Shown here one piece after another: positions 9,172 to 17,491 of a DNA stretch of 64,000 bases. The stretch comes from Methylobacterium currus. Its GTDB lineage: Bacteria > Pseudomonadota > Alphaproteobacteria > Rhizobiales > Beijerinckiaceae. A program made the position numbers and the translations under genes. The stretch covers positions 6,057,001 through 6,121,000 of the forward strand of contig NZ_CP028843.1 in the NCBI RefSeq assembly GCF_003058325.1, given 5' to 3'. The notes below the pieces were generated by a model, which saw nothing but the letters and a program-made list of their open reading frames with translations, was not told the origin of the DNA and ran no database searches. The number at the start of each line of letters is the position of its first letter. The stretch's first letter is position 1.

Positions 9172-9259
9172 CTCGCCCGACATCGAGCGGGCTCGGCATT
9201 GACCCCTTCGCCAAAGCGAACAGATAGTGAACGGAAGGATCGGGTCGACGGGGGGCAGG

Positions 9260-9559
9260 ATGCGGGTACCGCGGTGCTTGGGCGAGTTCCCCTACCGGCG
9301 GGTGCGGCTCGTCTGCCCCTGGTGCCCGGGGCGGCGGGGGGATTACTGCGTCGAGAGGCTGACCGCGCGCCTCGGGCCACGGGCGACCCCCGAGGACGTC
9401 CTAGCCGCCCTTGTCCGGTGCCGGTGGCCGGCGCCGTGGCACGCCAGGCGCCCGGGAAAATATCTGCCCTGGTGCCGGGCGAGGTTCGCCGAGCTCGGGG
9501 GCCGCAGGCCGCCCGACCGGCCTGGATTTCCGTTAACCGTGTCGGGCGACGACGCTTGA
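9260..9559 (+). CDS. small Cys-containing hypothetical protein
   Basis: 99 residues from ATG 9260, which follows a G-rich ribosome-binding site; a GTG at 9227 would add 11 residues. It contains CPWCPGRRGDYCVERL and a later RCRWPAPW segment, suggesting a small zinc-ribbon-like fold. No known family recognised. It lies in the element just after the integrase. Confidence 0.5.
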   Translation: MRVPRCLGEFPYRRVRLVCPWCPGRRGDYCVERLTARLGPRATPEDVLAALVRCRWPAPWHARRPGKYLPWCRARFAELGGRRPPDRPGFPLTVSGDDA

Positions 9560-9699
9560 CCGGGGGATTCCCGAGCTGCGATCCCGGGACACCGACGCGA
9601 TGGAGCGACCCGTGAAACCGAGCATACGCCCCTACCCGACCGAGACCCATCCCGGGGCGTGACCGCGCGGCGGCAGCCCCCAGACCGGAGGCTGCCTTC

Positions 9700-10260
9700 A
9701 TGACCAACCGAACCTTCTTCACCGCCGACCACCACTTCGGCCACCGCGGCGTCATCGGCATGTGCAACCGGCCGTTCGCCGACGTCGCCGAGATGAACCG
9801 CGACCTGGTAGACGCCTGGAACGCCGTCGTCGGCCCGCGCGACACCGTCTGGCACCTCGGCGACTTCGCCATGGGTTCGAGCCCGGCGGAGTGCGCCGCG
9901 ATCTTCGCCCGGCTGCACGGGGTCAAGCATCTCGTGCGGGGGAACCACGACGCTAAGCGGGTGCTCGACCTGCCGTGGTCGAGCCAGCACGACCTCGTCC
10001 AGGTGACGGTGGACGGGCAGCGCCTGTTCCTCTGCCACTATGCGGCGCGGGCTTGGCCGGGCGTCTGGCGCGGCGCCCTCCACCTCTACGGGCACACGCA
10101 CGGGACGCTGCCGCCGACCCGGCAGTCCTGCGACGTCGGCGTGGACGCGTGGGCCTACCGGCCGGTGACGCTCGACGAGATCCGCGAGCGCCTTGCCGGC
10201 GTGGCCGAGGAGCCGGAGGAGATCCGGCTCGCCCGTGCCCTGGAGGCCGAGGGGGACTAG
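9700..10260 (+). CDS. phage-type calcineurin-like metallophosphoesterase
   Basis: 186 residues with the metallophosphoesterase motifs in order: TADHHFGH at 8-15, GDFAMG near 53, the GNHD box near 85, CHYA near 109 and GHTHG near 129. These ligate a two-metal centre that hydrolyses phosphodiesters or monoesters. Short stand-alone enzymes of this kind are frequent in phage early regions; the substrate is unknown. Its stop overlaps that of the convergent gene on the other strand by 4 bases. Confidence 0.87.
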   Translation: MTNRTFFTADHHFGHRGVIGMCNRPFADVAEMNRDLVDAWNAVVGPRDTVWHLGDFAMGSSPAECAAIFARLHGVKHLVRGNHDAKRVLDLPWSSQHDLVQVTVDGQRLFLCHYAARAWPGVWRGALHLYGHTHGTLPPTRQSCDVGVDAWAYRPVTLDEIRERLAGVAEEPEEIRLARALEAEGD

Positions 10261-10907
10261 CCCTCGCCGCCCCCGTCCTCCCGGGCTGCGCCCTCGATGC
10301 CCCCGAACAGGGGCATCTGCTCTTGCGCCGGCTCGGCGAGCTCGGGCGCGTCCGGCCGGTACCGGTGCAGCGCCGGCCGGGCGTATGCCACCGGGGCCGG
10401 ATAGCCCGAATCGATGAGCACCTGGCGCTGCACGCGCAGGCGCTCGCGCATCTCGTCGCCGATCAGCTCGTGGAAGAGGATCTTGTCGTCCAGGCCGGTC
10501 GCACGGGCGTAGATGCGCGCCACCTCGAAGGCACGCCCCTGCCCGAAGGCGCCCCGGAGGATGTTGTACCAGTCATCCGCGTCCATCTGCGTCTCGACCC
10601 TGGCCATGGCCAGGTATTCGAGCATCAGGGCGAGGTGTTCCGTCGTGATGGCCTGGCCCTCGACTACCGTCAGCCCGTAGCCGGCATTCCCGAGGTCGAT
10701 GTTCCACTCATCGTCCTCGTCGCGCGCCGCGATCTTCATGGCGCGACGCAAGTTGCGGACGTCGCGCTCCTGCAGGTGGCGGAGGACGTACCACCCCACC
10801 GCGAGGGGGCGCAGCCCGAGGGCCTTTTCCCCCTTCGCCCACTGAGTCTTGGCCTGCTCCAGGCCCTTGTCAGGCCATACCGGCCCGAACACCTTTCCAT
10901 TTCCCAT
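10257..10907 (-). CDS. hypothetical protein of integrated element
   Basis: 216 residues from ATG 10907 (MGNGKVFGPVW); an in-frame ATG at 11018 would add 37 residues of less typical composition. It is rich in charged helices (EQAKTQWAKGEKALGLRPLA, RIYARATGLDDKILFHELIG) and has a proline-rich acidic tail. No family recognised. It is the last gene of the leftward operon. Confidence 0.55.
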   Translation of the reverse strand: MGNGKVFGPVWPDKGLEQAKTQWAKGEKALGLRPLAVGWYVLRHLQERDVRNLRRAMKIAARDEDDEWNIDLGNAGYGLTVVEGQAITTEHLALMLEYLAMARVETQMDADDWYNILRGAFGQGRAFEVARIYARATGLDDKILFHELIGDEMRERLRVQRQVLIDSGYPAPVAYARPALHRYRPDAPELAEPAQEQMPLFGGIEGAAREDGGGEG

Positions 10908-11076
10908 GACGAAAGTCCCACGCGGGGCGGGTTGCCCCATGCGCAGGAGAAAAGGCGTCAAACATCGGGAAGTCCAGGGGGCGCGAGGGCGCCCGCCAAG
11001 ACTCTTGTCGTCAATCATTAACGCTACATCCGGGCGCCGGATGCAAGTGGATGTCTCTGGTTTGGTTAAGAAGTAG

Positions 11077-11760
11077 TTAACTTGCCAGGGCGACGTGCTC
11101 GTCGCAGGCCGACAAAAACTCCGTCGCGCCCCCGTCGCCGGCGACGACGTGGAGATACGCCGACAGCAGCGAGTGCCGCGTCGCATGCTCCCGGCCGCGC
11201 AGGGACTCCCGCAGGACGAGGTGCCGCTGCCCCACGGGGATCTCCCGGCGCGTCCAGTGGTCGACCTGGGGCGTCGAGGCCCGCGCGACGTGGCGGGAGA
11301 TCTCCGTGAGGCGCTCGCCGTCGAAGGGCGCCATGCTCAGGATCTCGGCGTCCGACATCAGGGCTGCGCGCTCCTGGAGCCAGGAGATGTCAACCTCGGA
11401 CCAGTCGCCCCGGCGGATGCGCTTAACGATGCGCGCGACCCGGGTCGCCTCGTGAGCCAACTTCGGCAGCGCCAGGTCGGACAGGATGGCCTCGACGGTC
11501 TCCATCACCGATTCGATGGCGTCGGCGTCGTCGTACGGGCCGCCCGCTACGGCCGCGGCGTAGAGGACGCGATGATGGCCGGCATATCGCTCCATGCCCT
11601 CGGCGACGCGCACCAGGGCGTCGGCAGGCGATAGGCCGCCGAGGCTGAGGCGCAGGCCCCATGCGGCCGCACGGGCGGATGGTTCCCCCGCGGCGAGGGC
11701 GCGGAGCCACTCCTTGAAGTGCTCGCCAGCGCCGTCACGAAGTTCGTCGATGTAGTCCAT
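11077..11760 (-). CDS. hypothetical protein of integrated element
   Basis: 227 residues starting at MDYIDELRDGAGEHFK, chosen over an upstream in-frame ATG at 11823 that would overlap the previous gene. Predicted almost wholly helical, with no membrane segment and no motif I recognise. It belongs to the leftward small-gene operon. Confidence 0.55.
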   Translation of the reverse strand: MDYIDELRDGAGEHFKEWLRALAAGEPSARAAAWGLRLSLGGLSPADALVRVAEGMERYAGHHRVLYAAAVAGGPYDDADAIESVMETVEAILSDLALPKLAHEATRVARIVKRIRRGDWSEVDISWLQERAALMSDAEILSMAPFDGERLTEISRHVARASTPQVDHWTRREIPVGQRHLVLRESLRGREHATRHSLLSAYLHVVAGDGGATEFLSACDEHVALAS

Positions 11761-11795
11761 GGTCCGCTCGGGGAAACCGGGGTTGCGGGGAAGGT

Positions 11796-12098
11796 TCAGA
11801 AGGGAAGCTCGTCGGGGGCCCATTCGGGTTCCGACCTGCGTGGCGGGACGGGCTCGTCATCCGGCCGGCAGCGGCCGTTGAGGCAGTACCGGCGGATGGC
11901 GAAACGCCTGCCTTCGAGCTCTACGACTTGCGCGTACGGGACATCCGGCCGGATGCCGCCGGCCTCGTTGCAGCCGTCGCAGTCGTGCGCCACGCGGGCG
12001 ACGAGCCGGCGCTCGGACAGGATGCGCAGGCCGGGCGGCGGGCCGTCGTCGTCGCGCTCAAGGCAGGTCCGGGCGTATTCGGCGTGCGACGTCGTCAC
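11796..12098 (-). CDS. small Cys-rich hypothetical protein
   Basis: 100 residues from a GTG at 12098 that is preceded by GGGAGG at ideal spacing and overlaps the TGA of the upstream gene (GTGA). A CDGC pair followed by a later RYCLNGRC pair suggests a small zinc-binding fold. No family recognised. Confidence 0.55.
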   Translation of the reverse strand: MTTSHAEYARTCLERDDDGPPPGLRILSERRLVARVAHDCDGCNEAGGIRPDVPYAQVVELEGRRFAIRRYCLNGRCRPDDEPVPPRRSEPEWAPDELPF

Positions 12099-12568
12099 CG
12101 GCGCCTCCCCTCGACCGAGATCCAATAGGCCTCCTCGGCGGCGAGGCGCTCGACGAGCTCGCGGGCCTGCTCGACCCATGGATGGCTGCCGCTGAGGTGG
12201 GGCTTGATCCGCGCCTGAAGGCCGGCGAGCCCCGCCGCGCGCAGGCCGGCGTGGCGCTGGATCTCGTTGCGTTCGATGGCACGGCCCATCTCGTCCTTAA
12301 GCTCTCGCCCGCGGGTGAGGCGCTCCAACCCGGCGAGAACCGCTTCCTCGACGTCGAGGTCGTCCCAGCATGCCGTGATGTGCGCCCGCCCGCCTGGAGG
12401 CGGAACCGGCTTGTCGGGTTCCGACCGGGACGGCGCGAGGCGGCGCCCATGGGAATGGAACGCCGCCGAGGGAAGCCGGGCCGGCGCCGGGGGCGGCGCG
12501 TAGGCCCGGGGCATCTCGGGCTCGGGCGCGGGCGGCGGGGAATCGGGGACGAGGCGCAGGTGCGACAC
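12095..12568 (-). CDS. hypothetical protein with proline-rich N-terminus
   Basis: 157 residues from GTG 12568, which follows AGGAG. The first 50 residues are proline-rich and disordered-looking. The rest is helical with alternating acidic and basic faces (LDVEEAVLAGLERLTRG; EQARELVERLAAEEAYW). Its stop overlaps the next start. Function unknown. Confidence 0.55.
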   Translation of the reverse strand: MSHLRLVPDSPPPAPEPEMPRAYAPPPAPARLPSAAFHSHGRRLAPSRSEPDKPVPPPGGRAHITACWDDLDVEEAVLAGLERLTRGRELKDEMGRAIERNEIQRHAGLRAAGLAGLQARIKPHLSGSHPWVEQARELVERLAAEEAYWISVEGRRR

Positions 12569-12578
12569 GGGCGGGCTC

Positions 12579-13010
12579 CTAGAAGAGAGCGAGTTGGATG
12601 GGGGCGTTCGGGCGCGCCGGCGGTGAGGCACTGCGGCGAACCGGCTTGGCCGCCGCAGCGGGCGGGCGCCCGAGGTAGGCGTCGATCTCGGAGGGCGTCA
12701 CGGTCCGGACCGTCCCACGGATGGCCTTGAACACCGCGGCTCGCTCGGAATGCAGTCCGCTGCCCAATCGCCGCGGGAAGCGGGCGATCTGAGTATGGAT
12801 GTCGAGGGTCTTGCTCAGGGGGAACGGCCATAGGGCGGGCGCCACGTCGCCGTCGGGCATCGGGCCGGTGGCCAGGATGTAGCCGTCGACGTGGAAGCCC
12901 GCGATGATGGAAGCGGCGGCCTCGGTGCGCTCGTCCCCGTTTGCGTCGCGCTCGGAGACGAAGGCAGTGCGGGTCTCGCGCCCGCACTCCACGATAACGA
13001 CGGCGCTCAC
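12579..13010 (-). CDS. hypothetical protein of integrated element
   Basis: 143 residues from a GTG that overlaps the TGA of the gene before it (GTGA at 13007-13010). It opens MSAVVIVECGRETRTAFVSE, a beta-rich start, and ends in a proline-rich tail with PNAPIQLALF, reminiscent of a short linear interaction motif (QLxLF, like the sliding-clamp-binding consensus QxLxLF). That clamp interpretation is only suggestive. Confidence 0.5.
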   Translation of the reverse strand: MSAVVIVECGRETRTAFVSERDANGDERTEAAASIIAGFHVDGYILATGPMPDGDVAPALWPFPLSKTLDIHTQIARFPRRLGSGLHSERAAVFKAIRGTVRTVTPSEIDAYLGRPPAAAAKPVRRSASPPARPNAPIQLALF

Positions 13011-13321
13011 GGTGCGGCTCCGTAGTCGAGCAGCGCGCGGACGCGGCCGCAGACGCGGGCCAGATCCTGGTCGTCCTCGATCTCAAGCTGCTGGGCGAAT
13101 CCCGCGACGAGTTCCGGCGTGCCCGGCAGCGTGAGGACCTCATCGAGTTCCGCCAAGGCCTTCCATGCGGCGGCCGTGTCGCCGTCGGCCGGCACGATGG
13201 CGAATCCCTCGCGAGTGAGGCGGTCCATGATGGCCTGCGCGAGTTCGTGCGACGGGATGCGGCTCTCCTGCGCGGCGAGGACGCCGGCGATGTGGCTGAC
13301 GGGCGGATGGCGAGAGGTCAT
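13007..13321 (-). CDS. hypothetical protein of integrated element
   Basis: 104 residues, ATG start at 13321 overlapping the end of the upstream gene. Acidic and helical; the first half contains ELAQAIMDRLTREGFAIV. Coupled to its neighbours at both ends by four-base overlaps. No family recognised. Confidence 0.55.
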   Translation of the reverse strand: MTSRHPPVSHIAGVLAAQESRIPSHELAQAIMDRLTREGFAIVPADGDTAAAWKALAELDEVLTLPGTPELVAGFAQQLEIEDDQDLARVCGRVRALLDYGAAP

Positions 13322-13638
13322 GGGGTCCTCGGAGTGAGACGCGGAAGGCGGGCGGGATGGATGGCTGCCACCGGGGGCGTGTCCGGCGGCGGCCCGCGGC
13401 CGCTTCCGCGTTCGTGGTCCGCCAGGGCGTACGCGAGATCCTGGATGGCGAGACGCGAGGCGGAGGCGAGGTCGGCCTGGGCGCGGCGGATCGCGCTATC
13501 GAGCGACCGGACGCCGCCGCCTTCGATGGAGGCGGCGCGGACCACGGCCATCGCCAGGGAGAGCCTCTTGCGGAGCTCGGCGGCGTCGAGGGAGTTGAGG
13601 CCATCGACGAGGAGAGGGCGGGCGACCGGCCTAGGCAT
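13318..13638 (-). CDS. hypothetical protein of integrated element
   Basis: 106 residues from ATG 13638 (MPRPVARPLLVDGLNSLDAA), overlapping the upstream gene by 8 bases. The central part is a long amphipathic helix (AAELRKRLSLAMAVVRAAS), followed by a second helix. The tail is proline-rich. Function unknown. Confidence 0.5.
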   Translation of the reverse strand: MPRPVARPLLVDGLNSLDAAELRKRLSLAMAVVRAASIEGGGVRSLDSAIRRAQADLASASRLAIQDLAYALADHERGSGRGPPPDTPPVAAIHPARLPRLTPRTP

Positions 13639-13945
13639 CGCCTTCCTCCGCGGGGAATCGATGCTGGACCTCAATCTCGTAGCGCTCGGCCGGGGTGTCG
13701 AGCACGTCCAGAAGCGCGACCGCGGTGGGGTCGTCGTCCAGGAGCAATCCCGGACCCTCATCGTCGTCGATCCATTCGACGACGACGTTGCCGAACGGGA
13801 AGAACTCGAACCGAGGCCGCGGGCGACCTGAGACGTCTTCGCCTGGCACGATGTCGTATGTGACCTCGACATTGCCGACGTAGCGGATGCCTTCGATCTC
13901 GACGTCGAACTCGCGCTCGGTCTGGTACTGGTCGAAGATGCTCAC
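13631..13945 (-). CDS. small acidic hypothetical protein
   Basis: 104 residues from GTG 13945 (VSIFDQYQTEREFDVEIEG), which overlaps the stop of the upstream gene as GTGA. It is acidic and predicted mostly beta strand (IRYVGNVEVTYDIVPGEDV; FEFFPFGNVVVEW). No family recognised; its charge would suit a DNA mimic, but that is speculation. Confidence 0.55.
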   Translation of the reverse strand: MSIFDQYQTEREFDVEIEGIRYVGNVEVTYDIVPGEDVSGRPRPRFEFFPFGNVVVEWIDDDEGPGLLLDDDPTAVALLDVLDTPAERYEIEVQHRFPAEEGDA

Positions 13946-14166
13946 GGATACGTCCTCCCGCCGCCGACGCCCGGGTACGTGGCGCAGATCCAGCACAGCG
14001 TCGGCATCTCGGGATGCGCCCTCAAGACCACGCGGTCCTCGATGTCGTGCTCCTCGGCGCAGCCGCGACAGAGGAACGTCGTCATGGCGTGCAGGGCATC
14101 CTCGGCAGCCTGCTCTTCCGCCCGCTGCCGGGAATCGAAGTCGAAGTCGCGGTCGCGCCGGCTCAT
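13942..14166 (-). CDS. small zinc-finger-like protein
   Basis: 74 residues. The first 28 are very rich in Asp, Arg and Glu. Then CRGCAEEH and CWICATY form a C-x2-C...C-x2-C set, as in small zinc-ribbon or DksA/TraR-like phage proteins, though the spacing does not settle the family. Coupled at both ends by four-base overlaps. Confidence 0.55.
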   Translation of the reverse strand: MSRRDRDFDFDSRQRAEEQAAEDALHAMTTFLCRGCAEEHDIEDRVVLRAHPEMPTLCWICATYPGVGGGRTYP

Positions 14167-14621
14167 GCCGCGGCCCTCGCCGCCCTGGCCCGGGCCATCC
14201 CCTCGCGGGTCGCCCTGGCGCGCTCTCCCGCCGGCAGCACGGGCGACTGCTCGACGCCCCGCTCCCGAAGCAGGCGATAGATCACCGCGATGCTCAGGCC
14301 GGTCGCCTCAGCCGCCCGGCAGACGCCCATGCGCTGGATGGCCTCGTAGGCGGCGGCATCTTGCTCGGGCGTCGTCGCACGGCGCGTGCTGCGGGCGGTG
14401 GTGTCACCGGCCCGGGCACGGATGAGCCGGCGGCCCTGGACCGCCATGTGCTCCAGGCTCCAACGACCGATCCAGCCCCACCTTTCCATCACGGCTTCCC
14501 AGCCATGATGGGAATCCCAAAGGCGTGCGACTTGCTCGGGGGACGGGCGGACGCGGACTTTGCCTTCCAGGTCGTCCGCGACGGCGTGGCAGTCATCGAT
14601 GCGGTGGCTGCGGCGGCTCAT
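14163..14621 (-). CDS. hypothetical protein with C-terminal helix-turn-helix
   Basis: 152 residues from ATG 14621, which overlaps the stop of the Cro-like gene. The C-terminal half contains a helix-turn-helix-like stretch (AIQRMGVCRAAEATGLSIAV followed by IYRLLRERGV). The N-terminal half has no recognised fold. Second gene of the leftward operon, so it may be a second regulator. Confidence 0.55.
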   Translation of the reverse strand: MSRRSHRIDDCHAVADDLEGKVRVRPSPEQVARLWDSHHGWEAVMERWGWIGRWSLEHMAVQGRRLIRARAGDTTARSTRRATTPEQDAAAYEAIQRMGVCRAAEATGLSIAVIYRLLRERGVEQSPVLPAGERARATREGMARARAARAAA

Positions 14622-14896
14622 GAGAAGATCCTTTCCGCCCTGACGAGGACCTCGCCGTCGGCACCGACGAGCTCGACGGGCTCCGGCGGCCGCGGCCCCT
14701 CGACGTAGACCCGGCGCACGTGGACGCCGAGCGCCTCGGCGAGCGCCCCCGTCACCGACCGCCGCCCTCGGCGCACGTCCGACAGGTGCTGCGGCGACAG
14801 GCCGACGCTCTCGGCGAGCGCCTGAGCGCTGCCCGCGTCTCGGACACGACTTTCCAGCCGCGCCAGGACGGCGCGTTCTTCCACGTATTGAGTCAC
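14618..14896 (-). CDS. Cro/CI-type (XRE) repressor
   Basis: 92 residues from a GTG preceded by GGGGACAAG. Residues ~22-60 form an XRE helix-turn-helix: AQALAESVGLSPQHLSDVRR, then GRRSVTGALAEALGV. It is the first gene of the leftward operon and faces a rightward operon across a 266-bp control region. This is the layout of a phage immunity switch. Two GATC-centred dyads in that region are candidate binding sites. Confidence 0.8.
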   Translation of the reverse strand: MTQYVEERAVLARLESRVRDAGSAQALAESVGLSPQHLSDVRRGRRSVTGALAEALGVHVRRVYVEGPRPPEPVELVGADGEVLVRAERIFS

Positions 14897-14920
14897 TGCT
14901 TGTCCCCACCCGGCCGCGAA

Positions 14921-14936
14921 TCCGCGGATCTGCGGG
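14921..14936. promoter_or_regulatory. candidate repressor operator, copy 1
   Basis: TCCGCGGATCTGCGGG, 24 bases upstream of the repressor start. It has the same TCCGC-N-GATC-N-GCGG plan as the copy at 15132-15147. Confidence 0.45.
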
Positions 14937-15128
14937 GGTATTTTACACTCGCCGTTTCCCGCGCAAGGGCCGAAATCGCGAATTGCTGCGCTGCAGCATC
15001 GATTTGTACGGTTTTGGGAAGCTAAGTCGAGTTAGGTATCTTTTGGGGCGCCCCACGACATCTTGAGAAAGTCAAAAAAAGTCGGCTTCCGGGCATTGCG
15101 GCTTTCCGGGCCGAGGGGGAGAATCAGA

Positions 15129-15150
15129 CTGTCCGCAGATCGGCGGACAG
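15129..15150. promoter_or_regulatory. candidate repressor operator, copy 2
   Basis: A perfect 8-bp inverted repeat, CTGTCCGC and GCGGACAG, separated by six bases. It contains the core TCCGCAGATCGGCGGA. It ends directly before the GAGGAGGGG ribosome-binding site of the rightward operon, so a bound protein would block that operon. Confidence 0.5.
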
Positions 15151-15162
15151 GAGGAGGGGCGC

Positions 15163-15579
15163 ATGGGAGAGACCGGACTATGGAGCGTGGAGATGCGGGG
15201 GGGCGTTTTTGGCCGCCTCCGCCGCGTCGAGCGCCTCGCAGCCCTGCCGCCCGAGGAAACCGTCGTCGCGACACGGGACGGCCACGCCGTCATCCGTGGC
15301 GGCGCCCTCGTCAGCGTGTCCGAGCAGGAGGCCGAGGACCTGGTCGATCCTACCGGCGCCCCGGAGCGCCGGTACCGCGCGGCCGTCGTCGCCGCGGGCT
15401 GGCCCGACGAGCTCAAGCGAATCGTGGCCGAGCCCGGCCACGATTGGCAGGCCGACGGCGCCTACCCGACTGACGACGACGGCCTAGCGCATGTTGTCTG
15501 CGAGCGCGTCCAAGGCCGGTTCGCGTGGGTCCGCAACGTCACCTACGCCGAGGCCCGAGAGCTCGGCGTCACCCGCTAG
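15163..15579 (+). CDS. hypothetical protein, first gene of rightward operon
   Basis: 138 residues from an ATG behind GAGGAGGGG. Beta-rich N-terminus (WSVEMRGGVFGRLRRVERLA, then EETVVATRDGHAVIRGGALV) and a mixed C-terminal half. No family recognised. It is expressed divergently from the repressor, so it is likely an early or lytic-side gene of the element. Confidence 0.6.
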   Translation: MGETGLWSVEMRGGVFGRLRRVERLAALPPEETVVATRDGHAVIRGGALVSVSEQEAEDLVDPTGAPERRYRAAVVAAGWPDELKRIVAEPGHDWQADGAYPTDDDGLAHVVCERVQGRFAWVRNVTYAEARELGVTR

Positions 15580-15626
15580 TCCCTTTCCGCCCCACCCCGC
15601 AGCATCCCCACAGTCAGGAGACCGTC

Positions 15627-16199
15627 ATGCTCAAGTTCCTCGCCAGCGTCGCCCGCTTCGCCCTCGCCGCCATCACGCTCGTCCCCCGCCTCGTCTGGGA
15701 GGGCGGCCGCTGGATCATGCGCGAAGTCGTCGCCGGCGGTGCCGGTGGCGGCGCGGCCGCCGCGCAGGCCCAAGCCGCGGCGGAGATCTCAGCCGCGGCG
15801 CAGGAAGTCGCCGCCGCCAAGGCCGCCCCGGCAAAGGCGAAGGATTCCTCGCCCGTCGGCACGCCCGACTGGGAGTGGGGCACCGCCGCCCTGCACGTCC
15901 TCGCCGGTGACCGCGACGCCGGAAAGGGCATCCTCGATCAGGCCGCCATCTCCTACCTGGAGAAGCTGACGCCGGACGAGGGCCTTCGCCTCGCGGCCTT
16001 CCCGCCGGACCGCATCGGCCGCCACCTGACGGGGTACAACCCCATCCGGTCGCTCCCGCAGGCCGGCAGCCCGCACGCGTACTGGGGCGCCGAGATCAAG
16101 CGGCTCGTGGCCGAGACCGAGCGGGCGGCGGTTCCGCTCCTCCGTGTGGACGAGAACGCGGGCCTCGAAGAAGCCCGCAAGGCGGCGTTCGCTCGCTGA
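15627..16199 (+). CDS. hypothetical membrane-anchored alanine-rich protein
   Basis: 190 residues from an ATG behind CAGGAG. The first ~35 residues contain a hydrophobic helix (FLASVARFALAAITLVPRLV). An Ala-rich, probably coiled segment (residues 35-75) leads to a C-terminal globular part containing GILDQAAISYLEKLTPDEGL. Second gene of the rightward operon, ended by a strong terminator. Function unknown; the layout would suit a phage membrane-interacting protein. Confidence 0.6.
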   Translation: MLKFLASVARFALAAITLVPRLVWEGGRWIMREVVAGGAGGGAAAAQAQAAAEISAAAQEVAAAKAAPAKAKDSSPVGTPDWEWGTAALHVLAGDRDAGKGILDQAAISYLEKLTPDEGLRLAAFPPDRIGRHLTGYNPIRSLPQAGSPHAYWGAEIKRLVAETERAAVPLLRVDENAGLEEARKAAFAR

Positions 16200-16217
16200 C
16201 GCTGCCGCCCAAACGCG

Positions 16218-16252
16218 AAGCCCGCCCCGGTCATCCCTAGGCGGGCTTTTTT
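16218..16252 (+). terminator. intrinsic terminator of rightward operon
   Basis: AAGCCCGCC pairs with GGCGGGCTT across a 13-base loop and runs into TTTTTTA. It starts 19 bases after the preceding stop codon. Confidence 0.82.
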
Positions 16253-16336
16253 ATGCCCGGGGCCAGAATAGGGCGTCCGGGGGCTTGATGTTTGCCGCGG
16301 CATGCTACGGCATGCTGCGCTAATGCCATGGTGGCA

Positions 16337-16648
16337 TCACGCGGCGGAGGCGCGCTCCGCAATGCGGCGGCGCAGCAGGGCGACCTGCGCGGCGGCGGCA
16401 AGGTCCCGGGCCTCGCGATGGGCGTCGGCCTCGGCCTGGCGGGCGGCGTCCTGCCGGGCCCGGGCGACGGTCAGGCGGGCGGCGCGGGCCTGGGCCGCGA
16501 TGGCGCGGTAGTCCTCGGCCAGCATGGCGTCCCGCTCCCGGCGGATCGCCCGGTCCCGGACGAGGGCCGCGCCGAGGCCCATGGCAAGCCCCTGCATGGC
16601 GCCGTCGAAGGCGCCAGCGACGTCATGGGCGTTGCGGTGATACGACAT
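16337..16648 (-). CDS. small Ala/Arg-rich coiled-coil protein
   Basis: 103 residues from ATG 16648 behind GAGGAGG. After a short Gly/Ala-rich part (AFDGAMQGLAMGLGAALV) the rest is one long Ala/Arg helix with heptad-like spacing. No family recognised. It is read leftward at the right end of the element. Confidence 0.5.
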   Translation of the reverse strand: MSYHRNAHDVAGAFDGAMQGLAMGLGAALVRDRAIRRERDAMLAEDYRAIAAQARAARLTVARARQDAARQAEADAHREARDLAAAAQVALLRRRIAERASAA

Positions 16649-16885
16649 GGCGGGCCTCCTCGGAGCGGTGTGCCTGCCTGACATCGCAGCTCTCGAATCC
16701 TTCGCCAAGAGTCCCGCGCCAAGAGGCTGTGGTCTCGGTGAAAAACCTCCTGGCCCGAAGGGGGAAACGTGCTCTCGGGGTGCCTTCTCTCCTGGCAGTA
16801 GCGCTTCCGTTACTTCTTCGTACGTGATGCCCGGGCAGGCGAGGCGCACGGAACGGGGGAGCCGCGAACGGCACGGCGCCGGGCA

Positions 16886-16918
16886 TGAAAAAGGCCGCCC
16901 GGGATGGGGCGGCCTCGA
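16886..16918 (-). terminator. intrinsic terminator, minus strand
   Basis: Read on the minus strand, AGGCCGCCCC pairs with GGGCGGCCT and is followed by TTTTC. It lies about 20 bases beyond the stop of the 141-aa gene at 16939. Confidence 0.72.
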
Positions 16919-16938
16919 AGGCAGTGCGTCGGTGACGC

Positions 16939-17364
16939 CTATGCCGGCGGTGGCTTGGCCGGGCGGAGCAGGCGGGCCGTGAGGGCGCGAGAGGCAAGCG
17001 GACGCTCCCACTCGCAGTGCTCGACGAGGTACCGCATCCCCTCGGCAAAAATGGGTTCGACGCGGACGGCGATGCCCGAAAGCTCCTCGCCGTCCCGCAT
17101 CCGTTCGTAGACCCGGCGTTGGCGGAGGATCGACCTCAGGCCCTGCGCGATGGCGGCGTCAAGCTCCGCGGCCCGCTTTGCCTTGTCGCGGGCGCGCTGG
17201 GCGCGCGCCTTGGCGTTCTCCTGGGACCGCTTGAGGCGCGTCGCCGGAGAGGCGAGCCGGGCCGGCGCCTCCTCGGGCGCTTCCGGATAGGGGCCGGGCG
17301 CGAATCCGGCCAACTGGTCGGCGAAGGCAGCGGCCCAGCGGGTGCGTTCAGTTTCGGTCTGCAT
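16939..17364 (-). CDS. hypothetical coiled-coil protein at right end of element
   Basis: 141 residues from ATG 17364 (MQTETERTRWAAAFADQLAG). The middle is a strongly basic coiled segment (NAKARAQRARDKAKRAAELD) and the last third is mixed. No known family. It is the last element gene before the truncated TehA-like fragment and has its own terminator. Confidence 0.52.
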   Translation of the reverse strand: MQTETERTRWAAAFADQLAGFAPGPYPEAPEEAPARLASPATRLKRSQENAKARAQRARDKAKRAAELDAAIAQGLRSILRQRRVYERMRDGEELSGIAVRVEPIFAEGMRYLVEHCEWERPLASRALTARLLRPAKPPPA

Positions 17365-17491
17365 GCCGGCATGGTGCCCGCACGTCACGCATGGGACCAG
17401 GAGCGACGTGACGTGCGGGGGGGGCCGTTGCGTGCGCCCCGGCGACCGTGGCCCATGGCACGTCTCTCCTGAAGCGCGCGGCGCGCGCCGG

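Noticed and set aside
7156..17400. attL/attR duplication of the tRNA-Arg end
   Set aside because: I looked for a second copy of the tRNA 3' or 5' end near the right border of the element and found none by eye.
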